Source: Kutzneria viridogrisea
Lineage (GTDB): Bacteria; Actinomycetota; Actinomycetes; Mycobacteriales; Pseudonocardiaceae
NCBI GenBank assembly: GCA_014138725.1
Contig: JACJID010000002.1
Span: 1,068,001 to 1,132,000 of the forward strand
Length of the DNA: 64,000 nt
Reading direction: 5' to 3'
In this document: one piece after another, positions 18,286 to 26,247 of the stretch
Position numbering within the stretch: the first letter of the stretch is position 1
How the letters are laid out: each line of letters opens with the position of its first letter
The notes under the pieces: model-generated
What the model was told of the DNA's origin: nothing
What the model saw: the letters and a program-made list of their open reading frames with translations, nothing else
The model's database searches: none
Program-made: the position numbers and the translations under genes

Positions 18286-19038
18286 TCAGCCCTCGGTGAC
18301 GTACGGGCTGGAGGCGACCTCCGAGCCGTCGGCCAGCTTGGAGATCACGAAGTCGTCGAACGCGTTGGCAGCGGCCTTCTGCAGCTGGCGCAGGCACTCC
18401 ACGGCCAGCTCGCGGATCTCCACGTCGGCGGCCTCGGTGGCGCGCATGGCGATGAAGTGCCGCCAGGCGCGGTAGTTGCCGGTGACCACGATGCGGGTCT
18501 CGGTGGCGTTGGGCAGCACCGCTCGGGCGGCCTGCCTGGCCTGCTTGCGGCGCAGCGTGCCGCTGGGCACGTCGGCGAACTTCTTCTCCAGGCCCTCGAG
18601 CAGTTCGGTGTACGCCTGCACGCTCGCCTCGGCGGCGGCCACGAACTTGGCGTGCAGCTCGGGGTCGTTCGCGATGACCTCGGGCTCGACCATGGCCGCG
18701 TCCCGCTCGGGCACGTAGCGCTGGGACAGCTGCGAGTAGGAGAAGTGCCGGTGCCGGATCAGCTCGTGGGTCAGCGAGCGGGACACGCCGCTGAAGTAGA
18801 AGCTGACCGAGCCGTGCTCGAGCACCGACAGGTGGCCGATCTCGATGATGTGCTTGATGTAGCCGGCGTTGGTGGCCGTGGCCGGGTTCGGCTTGGTCCA
18901 GGACTGGTAGCAGGCGCGGCCCGCGAACTCAGCCAGGGCCTCACCGCCCTCGGCGTCGGTGGTCCAGGGCACGTCGGCCGGAGGGAAGAACTCCGTCTTG
19001 GCGATGAGCTGCACCTTCGGCGGAACCATCTCGGTCAC
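18286..19038 (-). CDS. thyX: Flavin-dependent thymidylate synthase
   Basis: ThyX signature [14 protein letters not shown] is present, together with the FAD-binding and dUMP-binding context ([14 protein letters not shown] upstream; [21 protein letters not shown] downstream). Known reaction: FAD/NADPH-dependent methylation of dUMP to dTMP using methylene-tetrahydrofolate. I choose the GTG at 19038 because GAAGGAG ends 9 nt upstream and it yields 250 residues, the usual mycobacterial length. The longer ATG start at 19068 lacks a ribosome site. It is followed by the 20-bp terminator. Its upstream region is shared with the ribbon-helix-helix gene and contains the TGAYRTCA array. Confidence 0.94.
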   Translation of the reverse strand: MTEMVPPKVQLIAKTEFFPPADVPWTTDAEGGEALAEFAGRACYQSWTKPNPATATNAGYIKHIIEIGHLSVLEHGSVSFYFSGVSRSLTHELIRHRHFSYSQLSQRYVPERDAAMVEPEVIANDPELHAKFVAAAEASVQAYTELLEGLEKKFADVPSGTLRRKQARQAARAVLPNATETRIVVTGNYRAWRHFIAMRATEAADVEIRELAVECLRQLQKAAANAFDDFVISKLADGSEVASSPYVTEG

Positions 19039-19096
19039 GGCCGCGATCTCCTTCAACTGGTCAAACATCTGAGCCGAGACTAGACGACAGCAGCCA

Positions 19097-19169
19097 TGAC
19101 ATCATGGCGACACCATCAATGACGTCAGATCCCTTGACTGACATCACGAGTGATGTCACAGTGACGTCA
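19097..19169. promoter_or_regulatory. Array of five TGAYRTCA palindromic sites (putative RHH operator)
   Basis: Sites are TGACATCA 19097-19104, TGACGTCA 19120-19127, TGACATCA 19139-19146, TGATGTCA 19151-19158 and TGACGTCA 19162-19169. The third and fourth form a perfect palindrome (TGACATCA-CGAG-TGATGTCA). The last three are 12 and 11 bp apart, about one helical turn. The last overlaps the start codon of the RHH gene. TTGACT at 19134-19139 could be a -35 element for a leaderless transcript. Autoregulation by the adjacent RHH protein is my inference. Confidence 0.6.
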
Positions 19170-19813
19170 TGGATCTCACGCCGTACATCGTGACACTGCG
19201 CGAGGACCTCACGACCGCCGCCGCTGCTGGGGATGAGCAGACCCGGCGCACGGCAGCCGTGCTGTCCGCCGCGCTCGAACCCGCTGTCCGACTGGCCATC
19301 ATGAACGCGTTGTCGGACCTGGCCGCCGAGGTCACCGCCTCGCTCGAGGAGCACGTGGTCGACGTCCGCCTGGACGGCCGCGACGTGCAGGTGGTGGTCA
19401 CCGCCACGGCAGGCCCCGAGGACCCCGGGCCGCAGCCCGAGCCGGAGCCCGCCTTCACCGGTGACCCGACCGGGGACATCAGCCGGATCACCGTGCGGCT
19501 CATGGAGGAGCTCAAGGCCAAGGCCGAGCAGGCGGCGTCCGCCCAGGGCCAGTCGCTGAACTCCTTCGTGGCCCAGGCCGTGCAGGGCGCGGTGCAGGGC
19601 GCCTTCAACCAGCAGCAGCACGGGGGCCGGGGGCGCGGTCGGGGCCAACACGGCCACGGTCCGTGGCAGGGCCAGTGGTGGAACAACCCCGGCGCCTGGC
19701 AGCAGGGCGGTCCGGGCTGGTCCGGCTGGAACGACCAGCAGGGCGAGGGGCAGCGCGGGGGCCGTGGCGGGGGCAGGGGCGGCTCGCGGGTCACCGGCTG
19801 GGTCGAGGGCTGA
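19169..19813 (+). CDS. Ribbon-helix-helix (HicB-antitoxin-like) DNA-binding protein
   Basis: The 214-residue protein has a helical N-terminal region (1-80), then a ribbon-helix-helix motif at about 105-146 (SRITVRLMEELKAKAEQAAS followed by LNSFVAQAVQGAV). The C-tail (150-214) is Gly/Arg/Gln/Trp-rich and low in complexity. Known role of RHH proteins: dimeric DNA binding to short palindromes through the N-terminal ribbon. The gene has no ribosome site before the ATG at 19169, consistent with leaderless translation. It precedes the DUF4097 gene by 24 nt. The annotation HicB antitoxin is often given to this family, but no HicA toxin is present. Confidence 0.8.
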   Translation: MDLTPYIVTLREDLTTAAAAGDEQTRRTAAVLSAALEPAVRLAIMNALSDLAAEVTASLEEHVVDVRLDGRDVQVVVTATAGPEDPGPQPEPEPAFTGDPTGDISRITVRLMEELKAKAEQAASAQGQSLNSFVAQAVQGAVQGAFNQQQHGGRGRGRGQHGHGPWQGQWWNNPGAWQQGGPGWSGWNDQQGEGQRGGRGGGRGGSRVTGWVEG

Positions 19814-19837
19814 CACGGGTTCCGGGGAGGGGACAGG

Positions 19838-20758
19838 GTGAAGACGATGAGTGAGGAAGACGTGGACCTCGGTACCGAGGACGCACCGCCCGCGCGGCGG
19901 GAGGACTTCGAGGCCAACGGCCCGATCGAGATCGACATCGCGATCGGCACCGGCCGGATCGAGATCCAGCTGGTGGACGAGCCGGGGGTGCGGGTCGAGG
20001 TGCGGCACGCCCCGGAGTCCGACGACCAGTGGGTGCCGGGGTTGTCCGGGCTGCTCAACTGGGTCAGCGGGCAGTTCGGCGGCGGCCCCCAGGACAACTC
20101 GCCGGAGGAGACGGTCCGGCAGACCCGGATCGACCTGACCGGCAACCGGCTGGTGGTGCGCACGCCCAAGCCGCTGCCGATGCGCGGCATGCCGCTGTCG
20201 GTTGTGGTCAAGGCACCCAGCGGCTCCCACGTGGAGACCAAGAGCGGCTCGGCCTCCCTTGCCGTCACCGGCTCGGCGGGCCGGGTGAACGTGACCAGCG
20301 GCACCGGGGACATCTCGGTGGACCGGGCTGACGGGGCGGCCTCGGTGCAGAGCGCCTCCGCCAGCGTCCGGCTCGGGCCGATGCTGGGCGGGGTGCGGGT
20401 CAAGACCGGCAGCGGGGACCTGGAGGTCTCCTCGGTGGGCGGCCCGAGCCTGCTGTTCACCGGCACCGGGGACATCTGGCTGGGCGCGGTGCAGTCCGAT
20501 GTGACCGTGCGCACCGGCAGCGGTGACGTCACCGTGGCCGACGCCGCCTGCGGCCGCATCGAGGTGGTCACCGGCTCGGGGGAGCTGCGGGTGGCCGTCC
20601 GCTCCGGGGTCAAGGCCCAGGTCGACCTCGTGTCCTACTCGGGCCGGGCCTACAGCGAGCTGGCGCTGTCCGACACCCCGCCGCCCGGAGAGCCGAGCCT
20701 GTTCGTCCGGGGCCGCACCGGCTCAGGCACAGCCGTGATCACCACCGCGGTGGGCTGA
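19838..20758 (+). CDS. DUF4097 beta-strand repeat protein
   Basis: The 306-residue protein is built from repeated short beta strands with the recurrent GSGDxxV/GTGDIxV pattern (for example TGDISV, SGDLEV, SGDVTV), typical of DUF4097 right-handed beta-helix proteins. The GTG at 19838 has GGGGAGGGG 5 nt upstream; an ATG at 19847 is an alternative. There is no signal peptide, so it is probably cytoplasmic or inner-face. It is cotranscribed with the RHH gene, a pairing known in actinobacteria, which suggests the regulator controls or senses through it. The molecular function is unknown. Confidence 0.82.
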   Translation: MKTMSEEDVDLGTEDAPPARREDFEANGPIEIDIAIGTGRIEIQLVDEPGVRVEVRHAPESDDQWVPGLSGLLNWVSGQFGGGPQDNSPEETVRQTRIDLTGNRLVVRTPKPLPMRGMPLSVVVKAPSGSHVETKSGSASLAVTGSAGRVNVTSGTGDISVDRADGAASVQSASASVRLGPMLGGVRVKTGSGDLEVSSVGGPSLLFTGTGDIWLGAVQSDVTVRTGSGDVTVADAACGRIEVVTGSGELRVAVRSGVKAQVDLVSYSGRAYSELALSDTPPPGEPSLFVRGRTGSGTAVITTAVG

Positions 20759-20778
20759 GGACCACACACCGGGGGACT

Positions 20779-20809
20779 GGCGGGCCTGGGCCGGGGGGCT
20801 GGGCCCGCC
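20779..20809. terminator. Hairpin between convergent genes
   Basis: GGCGGGCC (20779-20786) pairs with GGCCCGCC (20802-20809) in the 61-bp gap between the DUF4097 stop and the convergent YcaQ-like stop. It is GC-rich without a T-run and is a likely bidirectional terminator. Confidence 0.5.
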
Positions 20810-20819
20810 TCACCCCTGT

Positions 20820-22028
20820 TTACCTCGTCCTGGCACGCAACGGAGCCGCGAGATCACCTCGCTCCCCCACGACCACGGTGTCCAGGCCCAGCCAGTCGGC
20901 CATGGACCGCAGCTCGGCGGCAAGCTCGGTGACCACCCGGCCGCGGTCGGCCCCCGGCTCGGCGAACGCGCCGGGCACCCGCAGTGCGCCGACCGCCCGG
21001 TCCGCCTTGAGGTCCACCCTGGCGACCAGTTCCCCGTCGAGCAGGAACGGGAACACGTAGTAGCCGTGCACCCGCTTCGGCTCGGGCACGTAGATCTCGA
21101 TCCGGTAGTGGAAGTCGAAGATCCGCTCCGTGCGCTCCCGGAAGAAGATCAGCGGGTCGAACGGGCAGAGCAGGGCACGCCCGCTGACCTGCCTCGGCGT
21201 GCGGGCCGCGACGTGCCGATAGCCCTGGTGCCGCCAGCCGGCGACCGAGACCGGCTCCAGCACGCCCTCCTCCACCAGTTCGGCCACCGCGCGCCTGCTG
21301 CGCTCGGGCCCCAGCCGGTAGTAGTCGCGCAGGTCGGGTTCGGTGCCCACGCCCAGCGCGATCGCCGACTTGGTGATCAGCCTGCGTGCCGCCTCGTCCT
21401 CGTCCAGTTCGGGCGCCCCGTGCACCTCGGGCGGCAGCGCCCGCTCGGTCAGCTCGTAGAGCCGCTCGAACCCGCGCCGGGCCCCGGTGGTCAGCTCGCC
21501 GATCGCGAACAGCCACTCGCAGACCTTCTTCACGTCCGAGCGGTTCCACCAGCTGCCCCGCGCGCGCTGCACCTGAAGCCCCAGCTCGCGCTCCAAGGCG
21601 CCCGCGCTGATCGGCCCGAACTCCTTGACCGCCGCGAGCACGTCCGCGGCCAGCTCCGGGGAACAGGCCGCCGCCTGCCAGTAGCGCCCCGGCGCGTCCC
21701 GGTACTGGCGCATCCGCCAGCGCAGCAGCGGCCAGTCCTCGACCGGCACCAGGCTGGCCTCGTGCGCCCAGTACTCCACCAGCAACCTGGGCCTGCGCGC
21801 GCTGTGCGACCAGGCGGCCTCCTCCAGCAGCTCCTGCGGGTAGGGCCCGAGCCGGGAGAACAGTGGGGCGTAGTGCGCCCGCACCGCCACGTTGACCGAG
21901 TCCAGTTGCAGCAGCTGGGTCCTGGACAGCGCGCGTTGCAGGTGTCGCCGGGTGGGCACGCCGGTGGGTCGCGAGTCGGCGAAGCCCTGCGCCGCCAGGG
22001 CTGTGCGGCGGGCCGCCGCGGGGGTCAT
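20820..22028 (-). CDS. YcaQ-like winged-helix DNA glycosylase family protein
   Basis: The 402-residue protein has the HTH_42/YcaQ family landmarks: the catalytic-type QxD motif in LLQLDSVNVAVRAHYAPLFS near residues 39-58, WAHEASLVP, and the C-terminal FDPLIFFRERTERIFDFHYR block. Known role of family members: unhooking of DNA interstrand crosslinks (E. coli YcaQ, Streptomyces AlkZ, often a self-resistance gene beside genotoxin clusters). The ATG at 22028 follows the family N-terminus (TPAAARRTALAAQGF); a longer start at 22067 is possible. No genotoxin genes adjoin it, so general repair is the simpler reading. Confidence 0.88.
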   Translation of the reverse strand: MTPAAARRTALAAQGFADSRPTGVPTRRHLQRALSRTQLLQLDSVNVAVRAHYAPLFSRLGPYPQELLEEAAWSHSARRPRLLVEYWAHEASLVPVEDWPLLRWRMRQYRDAPGRYWQAAACSPELAADVLAAVKEFGPISAGALERELGLQVQRARGSWWNRSDVKKVCEWLFAIGELTTGARRGFERLYELTERALPPEVHGAPELDEDEAARRLITKSAIALGVGTEPDLRDYYRLGPERSRRAVAELVEEGVLEPVSVAGWRHQGYRHVAARTPRQVSGRALLCPFDPLIFFRERTERIFDFHYRIEIYVPEPKRVHGYYVFPFLLDGELVARVDLKADRAVGALRVPGAFAEPGADRGRVVTELAAELRSMADWLGLDTVVVGERGDLAAPLRARTR

Positions 22029-22111
22029 CGTCTGCACAACCCGGATGCTGCCACCCACCCCTGACAACTAGCGCGGCGTCCAAGCCTCGGGTCGGGTGCA
22101 GGACATCACAA

Positions 22112-23089
22112 CTAAAGCTTGCGGGCCTTGCCCACCGCCGCGGCCAGCTCGCGCAGGACAGGCGCGAACCTGGCGTAGCTGAACGGGGTCTCCGAGCGCC
22201 AGGGGGCGACCTGCCCGGCCTGCACCGCGGGCAGCGAGTTCCAGGTCGGGTGCGTCCTGAGCTCCGCGAGGCCACCGGCCTGCGTGCGGTCGTCGTAGAG
22301 CACCAGGTCGGCCGGGTACTTGGTGGTGTTCTCCCAGCTCAGCGCCTCGAAGTAGGTGACACCGTCCCCGGTCGCGCCGCCCACGTCCATGCCCAGGGTC
22401 TTGTAGTAGGACAGGTCGGGCTGGTCGGAGGGCATGCCCACGTAGAAGTTCTCGGCCTTGGCGGAGACCGCCAGCACGCGCAGCCCCGGCTTGGCCGCCA
22501 GCGCCTGGCGCAACTCGTCCGAGGCCTTGTCGAAGTCGGCCTTCGCCGCGTCGATCACGGACTGCTGAGCGCCCAGCGACTTGCCCAGCTCGTTGAACCG
22601 CTCGATGACCTGCAGCACGTTCCGGCTGCGCTGGCTGATGCCCAGGGTCGGCACCAGGGCCTCGACCTTGGTCTTCACGTCATCGGTGACGTACCAGAGG
22701 TCCGGCGGCTTGTACATGCCGCTGACCAGCAGGTCGGGCCGCAGCGCCGCGAGCTTCTCCATGCTGAACTCGCCGTACTCCGCACCCACCGAGCCGACCT
22801 TGCTCAGGTCCACGACCCCGACCTGCGGGTCGTTGGAGCCGTCCTTGAGCTTCTGCGGGCCGAACACGCCCACCGGGTGCACCCCGAGGTCCCACAGCGC
22901 CGCCGCGGCGCTGACCTGCGCCACGATCCGGGTGGGCCGCTGCCCGAGGGAGACCTTGCGGTCGCGGTCGTCGGTGAAGCTCCAGGCACCGCCCGAGCCC
23001 GCGGCGGGCGAGTCGGTCCGGCCGCAGGCGGTCAGCAGCCCCACCGCGGCCACCCCCGCCAGGAAGCCTCGTCTGTTCATTGCAGTCAC
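22112..23089 (-). CDS. Iron-siderophore ABC transporter substrate-binding lipoprotein
   Basis: The 325-residue protein has an N-terminal twin-arginine-type signal (NRRGFLAGVAAVGLL) ending in lipobox TAC. A periplasmic-binding type III fold follows (RPTRIVAQVSAAAALWDLG, YFEALSWENTTKYPADLVLYDD). Known role: capture of ferric siderophores for an ABC permease. An iron-box palindrome lies 6 nt upstream of the GTG at 23089, and no ribosome site is visible. I therefore infer a leaderless, IdeR/DmdR-repressed transcript; the ATG at 23080 is the alternative start. No permease or ATPase gene is adjacent, so this is an orphan binding protein. Confidence 0.9.
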   Translation of the reverse strand: MTAMNRRGFLAGVAAVGLLTACGRTDSPAAGSGGAWSFTDDRDRKVSLGQRPTRIVAQVSAAAALWDLGVHPVGVFGPQKLKDGSNDPQVGVVDLSKVGSVGAEYGEFSMEKLAALRPDLLVSGMYKPPDLWYVTDDVKTKVEALVPTLGISQRSRNVLQVIERFNELGKSLGAQQSVIDAAKADFDKASDELRQALAAKPGLRVLAVSAKAENFYVGMPSDQPDLSYYKTLGMDVGGATGDGVTYFEALSWENTTKYPADLVLYDDRTQAGGLAELRTHPTWNSLPAVQAGQVAPWRSETPFSYARFAPVLRELAAAVGKARKL

Positions 23090-23095
23090 AAGGAC

Positions 23096-23109
23096 TTAGG
23101 CTAGCCTAA
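23096..23109. promoter_or_regulatory. IdeR/DtxR-type iron box
   Basis: TTAGGCTAGCCTAA is a perfect 14-bp palindrome matching the core of the DtxR-family consensus TTAGGTTAGGCTAACCTAA. It overlaps the expected -10 region of the siderophore-binding protein gene. Fe(II)-IdeR binding here would repress that gene under iron sufficiency. Confidence 0.85.
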
Positions 23110-23309
23110 CCAACAAGGCCACCCACCACTGAGCGTCCCCCACCACTCCCTGGGGGGGCGACCCCGACTCCAGCCTACCGCCCCCACCCCCTTGTTGATC
23201 TTGCTGGAGATCCACGTGTGGACAGCTCCGCACCTGTGGACAACTCGTCCCCGAGCAGCCGTCCCGAGCGGGTCGAGGAGTACCCTGCCGCACCCGCTAG
23301 GTTCTGCGC

Positions 23310-23870
23310 ATGGCCGATGCCACCGTGCGCCCCGCAGTCGCGGGCGACGCCCCCGAGATCGCCCGCATCCAGCACGACACCTGGCGCACCGCCTACGCGG
23401 AGCTGCTGCCCGAACAAGTGCTCGCCGACCTGGACCTGGCCGAGGCCGAGCAGTCCTGGCGCGAGGTGGTGACGAGCGGGAGCGCGCGGGTGCACGTGGC
23501 CCACGAGGGCGAGTGGACGGTGGGCTTCTGCGTGGCGGGCGCGGCGCCGGAGACCGAGACGGCGGAGGCGGACGGCACGCAGCCCGCCGACGCGGCGAGC
23601 ACCGGGCTGATCGCGCTGTTGCTGGTGGAACCGCGCTGGGGACGGCGCGGGCACGGCGGCCGACTGCTCGCCGCGGCAGCCGCCGACCTGCGCGAAGCGG
23701 GGCTGCACAAGGGCATCAGCTGGGTGCCCGAGGCCGACCGCGCCTCGCTGGGCTTCTACCGGGCCATCGGCTGGCAGACCGACGGCACGGTGCGCACCCT
23801 GGACGCCGGGGGCAGGCCGCTGCGCGAGATCCGGGTGACCGGCGGCCTGGACCTGCACCTGAAGCAGTAG
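23310..23870 (+). CDS. GNAT-family N-acetyltransferase
   Basis: The 186-residue GNAT protein carries an acetyl-CoA pyrophosphate loop of the type RWGRRGHGGRLL at about 109-120 and the C-terminal SLGFYRAIGW motif. An acidic loop (TETAEADGTQPADAAS) interrupts the sheet before the CoA motif. Known role: transfer of acetyl from acetyl-CoA to an amine; the substrate is unknown. The 220-bp upstream region is shared with the divergent binding protein and contains the iron box and two DnaA-box-like nonamers. Confidence 0.87.
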   Translation: MADATVRPAVAGDAPEIARIQHDTWRTAYAELLPEQVLADLDLAEAEQSWREVVTSGSARVHVAHEGEWTVGFCVAGAAPETETAEADGTQPADAASTGLIALLLVEPRWGRRGHGGRLLAAAAADLREAGLHKGISWVPEADRASLGFYRAIGWQTDGTVRTLDAGGRPLREIRVTGGLDLHLKQ

Positions 23871-23918
23871 ACAACCCTTATCACCCGTTCGGAGTCATAC
23901 CCGCCGGAAGGATCCGGA

Positions 23919-25610
23919 GTGGGAAGGGACCCGAGCGTGGCCGCACGTCACCGCACCAGCCGCCGCATCGACTACCCGAGGCGCGGCAGACAGGGCCTGC
24001 GGCGCTGGCTGCCCTCGTGGAAGCTGCTGCTCGGGCTGACCCTGCTGGGCACGGGCCTGCTGGTGACCGCGTTCCTCGTCGCGCTGTCGGTGGTGAAGAT
24101 CCCACAGCCCAACGAACTCGCCGTGCAACAGGCGACGATCTTCGAGTACGCCGACGGGCGCACCCAGATCAGCCACGTGGGCATGAACCGGCGCTCGGTG
24201 CCGATCACCGACATCCCGCAGGTCGTGCGCAACGCGGTGCTCGCCGCCGAGGACCGGGGCTTCTACTCCGAGCCCGGCGTGTCCCCGCTCGGGCTGATCA
24301 GGGCGCTGAAGAACAACCTCACCGGCAGCGGCGGCTCGTTGCAGGGCGGGTCCACGATCACCCAGCAGTACGTGAAGAACTACTACCTGAGCCAGCAGCA
24401 GACGCTCAGCCGCAAGTTCGAGGAACTGCTCGTCTCGATCAAGATCAGCAACGAGCTGCCCAAGGACACGATCCTGCAGAACTACCTCAACACGATCTTC
24501 TTCGCGCGCGGGGCCTACGGCATCGAGGCGGCGGCGCGGGCCTACTTCGGCGTGGGTGTGAACCAGCTCGCGAACGAACCGGCCAAGGCCGCCTACCTCG
24601 CGGCGGTCATCCAGTCCCCGTACTACTACGCCACGGCCGACAAGGACCCCGAGGCGGCACAGGCACTGCACAAGCGCTGGGACTACGTCGTGGACGGCAT
24701 GGTGGAGCAGGGACAGCTCACCGCACAGCAGCGCGCGCAACTGGTGTACCCGAACCCCGTGCAGTACCAGGCGGACGACATGGGCGGCATGAACGGCTAC
24801 ATGGTCGACGCCGCCATGGGCAACCTGGACCGGCTGCACAAGGAGGACCCGAGCGTGCCCGACTCGACCACCGTGGCGCAGGGCGGCTACACCGTGGTGA
24901 CCACGTTCCGGCCCGAGGTGATGCGGGCGGCACAGAAGGCCGCCGGGGACTCACTGTCCACTTTGGATCCAAACAAGGCCGCGGACAAGAACGTGCACAT
25001 CGGGGTGGCCGCGGTGGACGACGCGACCGGTGAGGTGCTGGGCTTCTACGGCGGACCGGACTACCTCAAGCAGGGGTTCAACGACGCGCTGCAGGGCAGC
25101 GGCCCACTGGGCAAGGTGGGCGACCTGCTCCTCAAGGCCGTGCCACCGGACCACCTGGCGGACCTGGGCATCGACAACATCGACAGCACGCACCGCATGA
25201 AACTCGACGGGGAGGTGCTCGCGACCACCCCGCTGCGCGCGGCTGCGGCGCTCAGCTCCCTGCGCAACCTGGGCGACTACCACGAGCCGCACTCGGTGGC
25301 GAAGGTGATCCGCGACGGCCAGGTGGTCTGGCAGGCCGACACGCGCACCACGCACCTGCGCGGGTCCGAACCACTGATGGAGCGGTCCTCCGACATCGGG
25401 TTCGCCCCGGCCGCACTGGGCACCGACATCCCCAAGCAGTGGGCCTGGTCCCTGTTCGACAACGGCCACATGTCGGTGGCGGTCACCATGTTCGCCACCC
25501 CACCGGACGGCAAGGGCAACCGCGCGATGCTGGGCATGACCGACCCGGACCCGGCCATCCGCACCTGGAACGTGCTCAGCGGCGTGGTCAGGAGCGCCGG
25601 GACCGGATAG
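23919..25610 (+). CDS. GT51 peptidoglycan glycosyltransferase with a degenerate transpeptidase domain
   Basis: The 563-residue protein has a basic N-tail, one membrane segment (about 31-56) and an intact GT51 domain: EDRGFYSEPGVSP, GGSTITQQYVKN and FARGAYGIEAAARAYFG are the catalytic and lipid II motifs. Known reaction: polymerisation of lipid II into glycan strands. The C-terminal part starts like a class A PBP (GVAAVDDATGEVLGFYGGPDYLKQGFNDA) but the SxxK, SxN and KTG motifs of the penicillin-binding fold are absent. The domain resumes at TPLRAAAALSSL and ends early. It is therefore probably a glycosyltransferase only. The GTG at 23919 has GGAAGGA upstream; GTG 23937 is an alternative. Confidence 0.85.
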   Translation: MGRDPSVAARHRTSRRIDYPRRGRQGLRRWLPSWKLLLGLTLLGTGLLVTAFLVALSVVKIPQPNELAVQQATIFEYADGRTQISHVGMNRRSVPITDIPQVVRNAVLAAEDRGFYSEPGVSPLGLIRALKNNLTGSGGSLQGGSTITQQYVKNYYLSQQQTLSRKFEELLVSIKISNELPKDTILQNYLNTIFFARGAYGIEAAARAYFGVGVNQLANEPAKAAYLAAVIQSPYYYATADKDPEAAQALHKRWDYVVDGMVEQGQLTAQQRAQLVYPNPVQYQADDMGGMNGYMVDAAMGNLDRLHKEDPSVPDSTTVAQGGYTVVTTFRPEVMRAAQKAAGDSLSTLDPNKAADKNVHIGVAAVDDATGEVLGFYGGPDYLKQGFNDALQGSGPLGKVGDLLLKAVPPDHLADLGIDNIDSTHRMKLDGEVLATTPLRAAAALSSLRNLGDYHEPHSVAKVIRDGQVVWQADTRTTHLRGSEPLMERSSDIGFAPAALGTDIPKQWAWSLFDNGHMSVAVTMFATPPDGKGNRAMLGMTDPDPAIRTWNVLSGVVRSAGTG

Positions 25611-25716
25611 TCCCAGGGGTGGACTTTTGTCTACCCCGCGTGGGACCTCAGGACGACTGACCCGCCGTGCCCGCTCCGGTAGCGTCGGGAGCTGACGGAC
25701 TGGGAGGCGGGCAGCG

Positions 25717-26247
25717 GTGGTGGTGACCTGGTTGGCGATCACACTCGGTGTGGCGCTCGGCTCGGCGATCTGCCCCCTGATCAGCGTGGAGGTGTTCCTG
25801 GTCGGGCTGGTCGCCACCAACGGGCACCACCCGCTGATGTCCTGCTGGATGCTCGGCGCGGTCATCGCGATCGGCCAGGTGGTCGGCAAGCTGCTCTACT
25901 TCTACGCCGCGCGCGGGGACGTGCCGCTGCCGAACTTCCTCCGCCCCAAGCAGCGGACCGGACCCGAACCGGTCACCAGGTGGCGGAAGTTCACCCGCCG
26001 CTGCGGGCAGTTGTTCACCCAGTTGCGGGACAAGTGCGAACGGCATCCGGGCTGGCTGATCGGCACCACCGGGATCAGCGCGCTCACCGGCATGCCGCCC
26101 TTCGCGGCCACCACGATCCTGGCCGGGGTGGCGCGCATGTCCGTGCTCGCCTTCCTGCTCACCACGCTCACCGGCCGCTTCGTGCGGTTCACCGCGATCG
26201 CGGCCTCACCCGATCTGCTCGCCGGAATGCTGCCGCACCTGAGCTGA
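25717..26247 (+). CDS. Small integral membrane protein, VTT/DedA-like
   Basis: The 176-residue protein has four or five hydrophobic segments around a central basic loop (FLRPKQRTGPEPVTRWRKFTRR). The C-terminal segment includes SALTGMPPFAATTILAG and TGRFVRF, which resembles VTT/DedA-domain proteins (the small-residue plus FxR pattern). Function is not assigned with confidence; that family is tied to lipid-carrier or lipid scrambling. The 3' end overlaps the convergent methyltransferase by 42 nt. Confidence 0.7.
   Translation: MVVTWLAITLGVALGSAICPLISVEVFLVGLVATNGHHPLMSCWMLGAVIAIGQVVGKLLYFYAARGDVPLPNFLRPKQRTGPEPVTRWRKFTRRCGQLFTQLRDKCERHPGWLIGTTGISALTGMPPFAATTILAGVARMSVLAFLLTTLTGRFVRFTAIAASPDLLAGMLPHLS

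Noticed and set aside
18286-19068. thyX start at ATG 19068
   Set aside because: No ribosome site there; GTG 19038 has GAAGGAG 9 nt upstream and gives the usual 250 residues.
19097-19169. HicAB toxin-antitoxin locus
   Set aside because: The RHH protein is HicB-like but no HicA-type small toxin frame lies on either side; the partner is DUF4097.
20820-22028. Self-resistance glycosylase of a genotoxin cluster (AlkZ-like)
   Set aside because: No biosynthetic genes for a DNA-alkylating product lie within the window around it; general repair is simpler.
23217-23243. Replication origin
   Set aside because: Only two DnaA-like boxes and no dnaA, dnaN, gyrB or parAB genes nearby.
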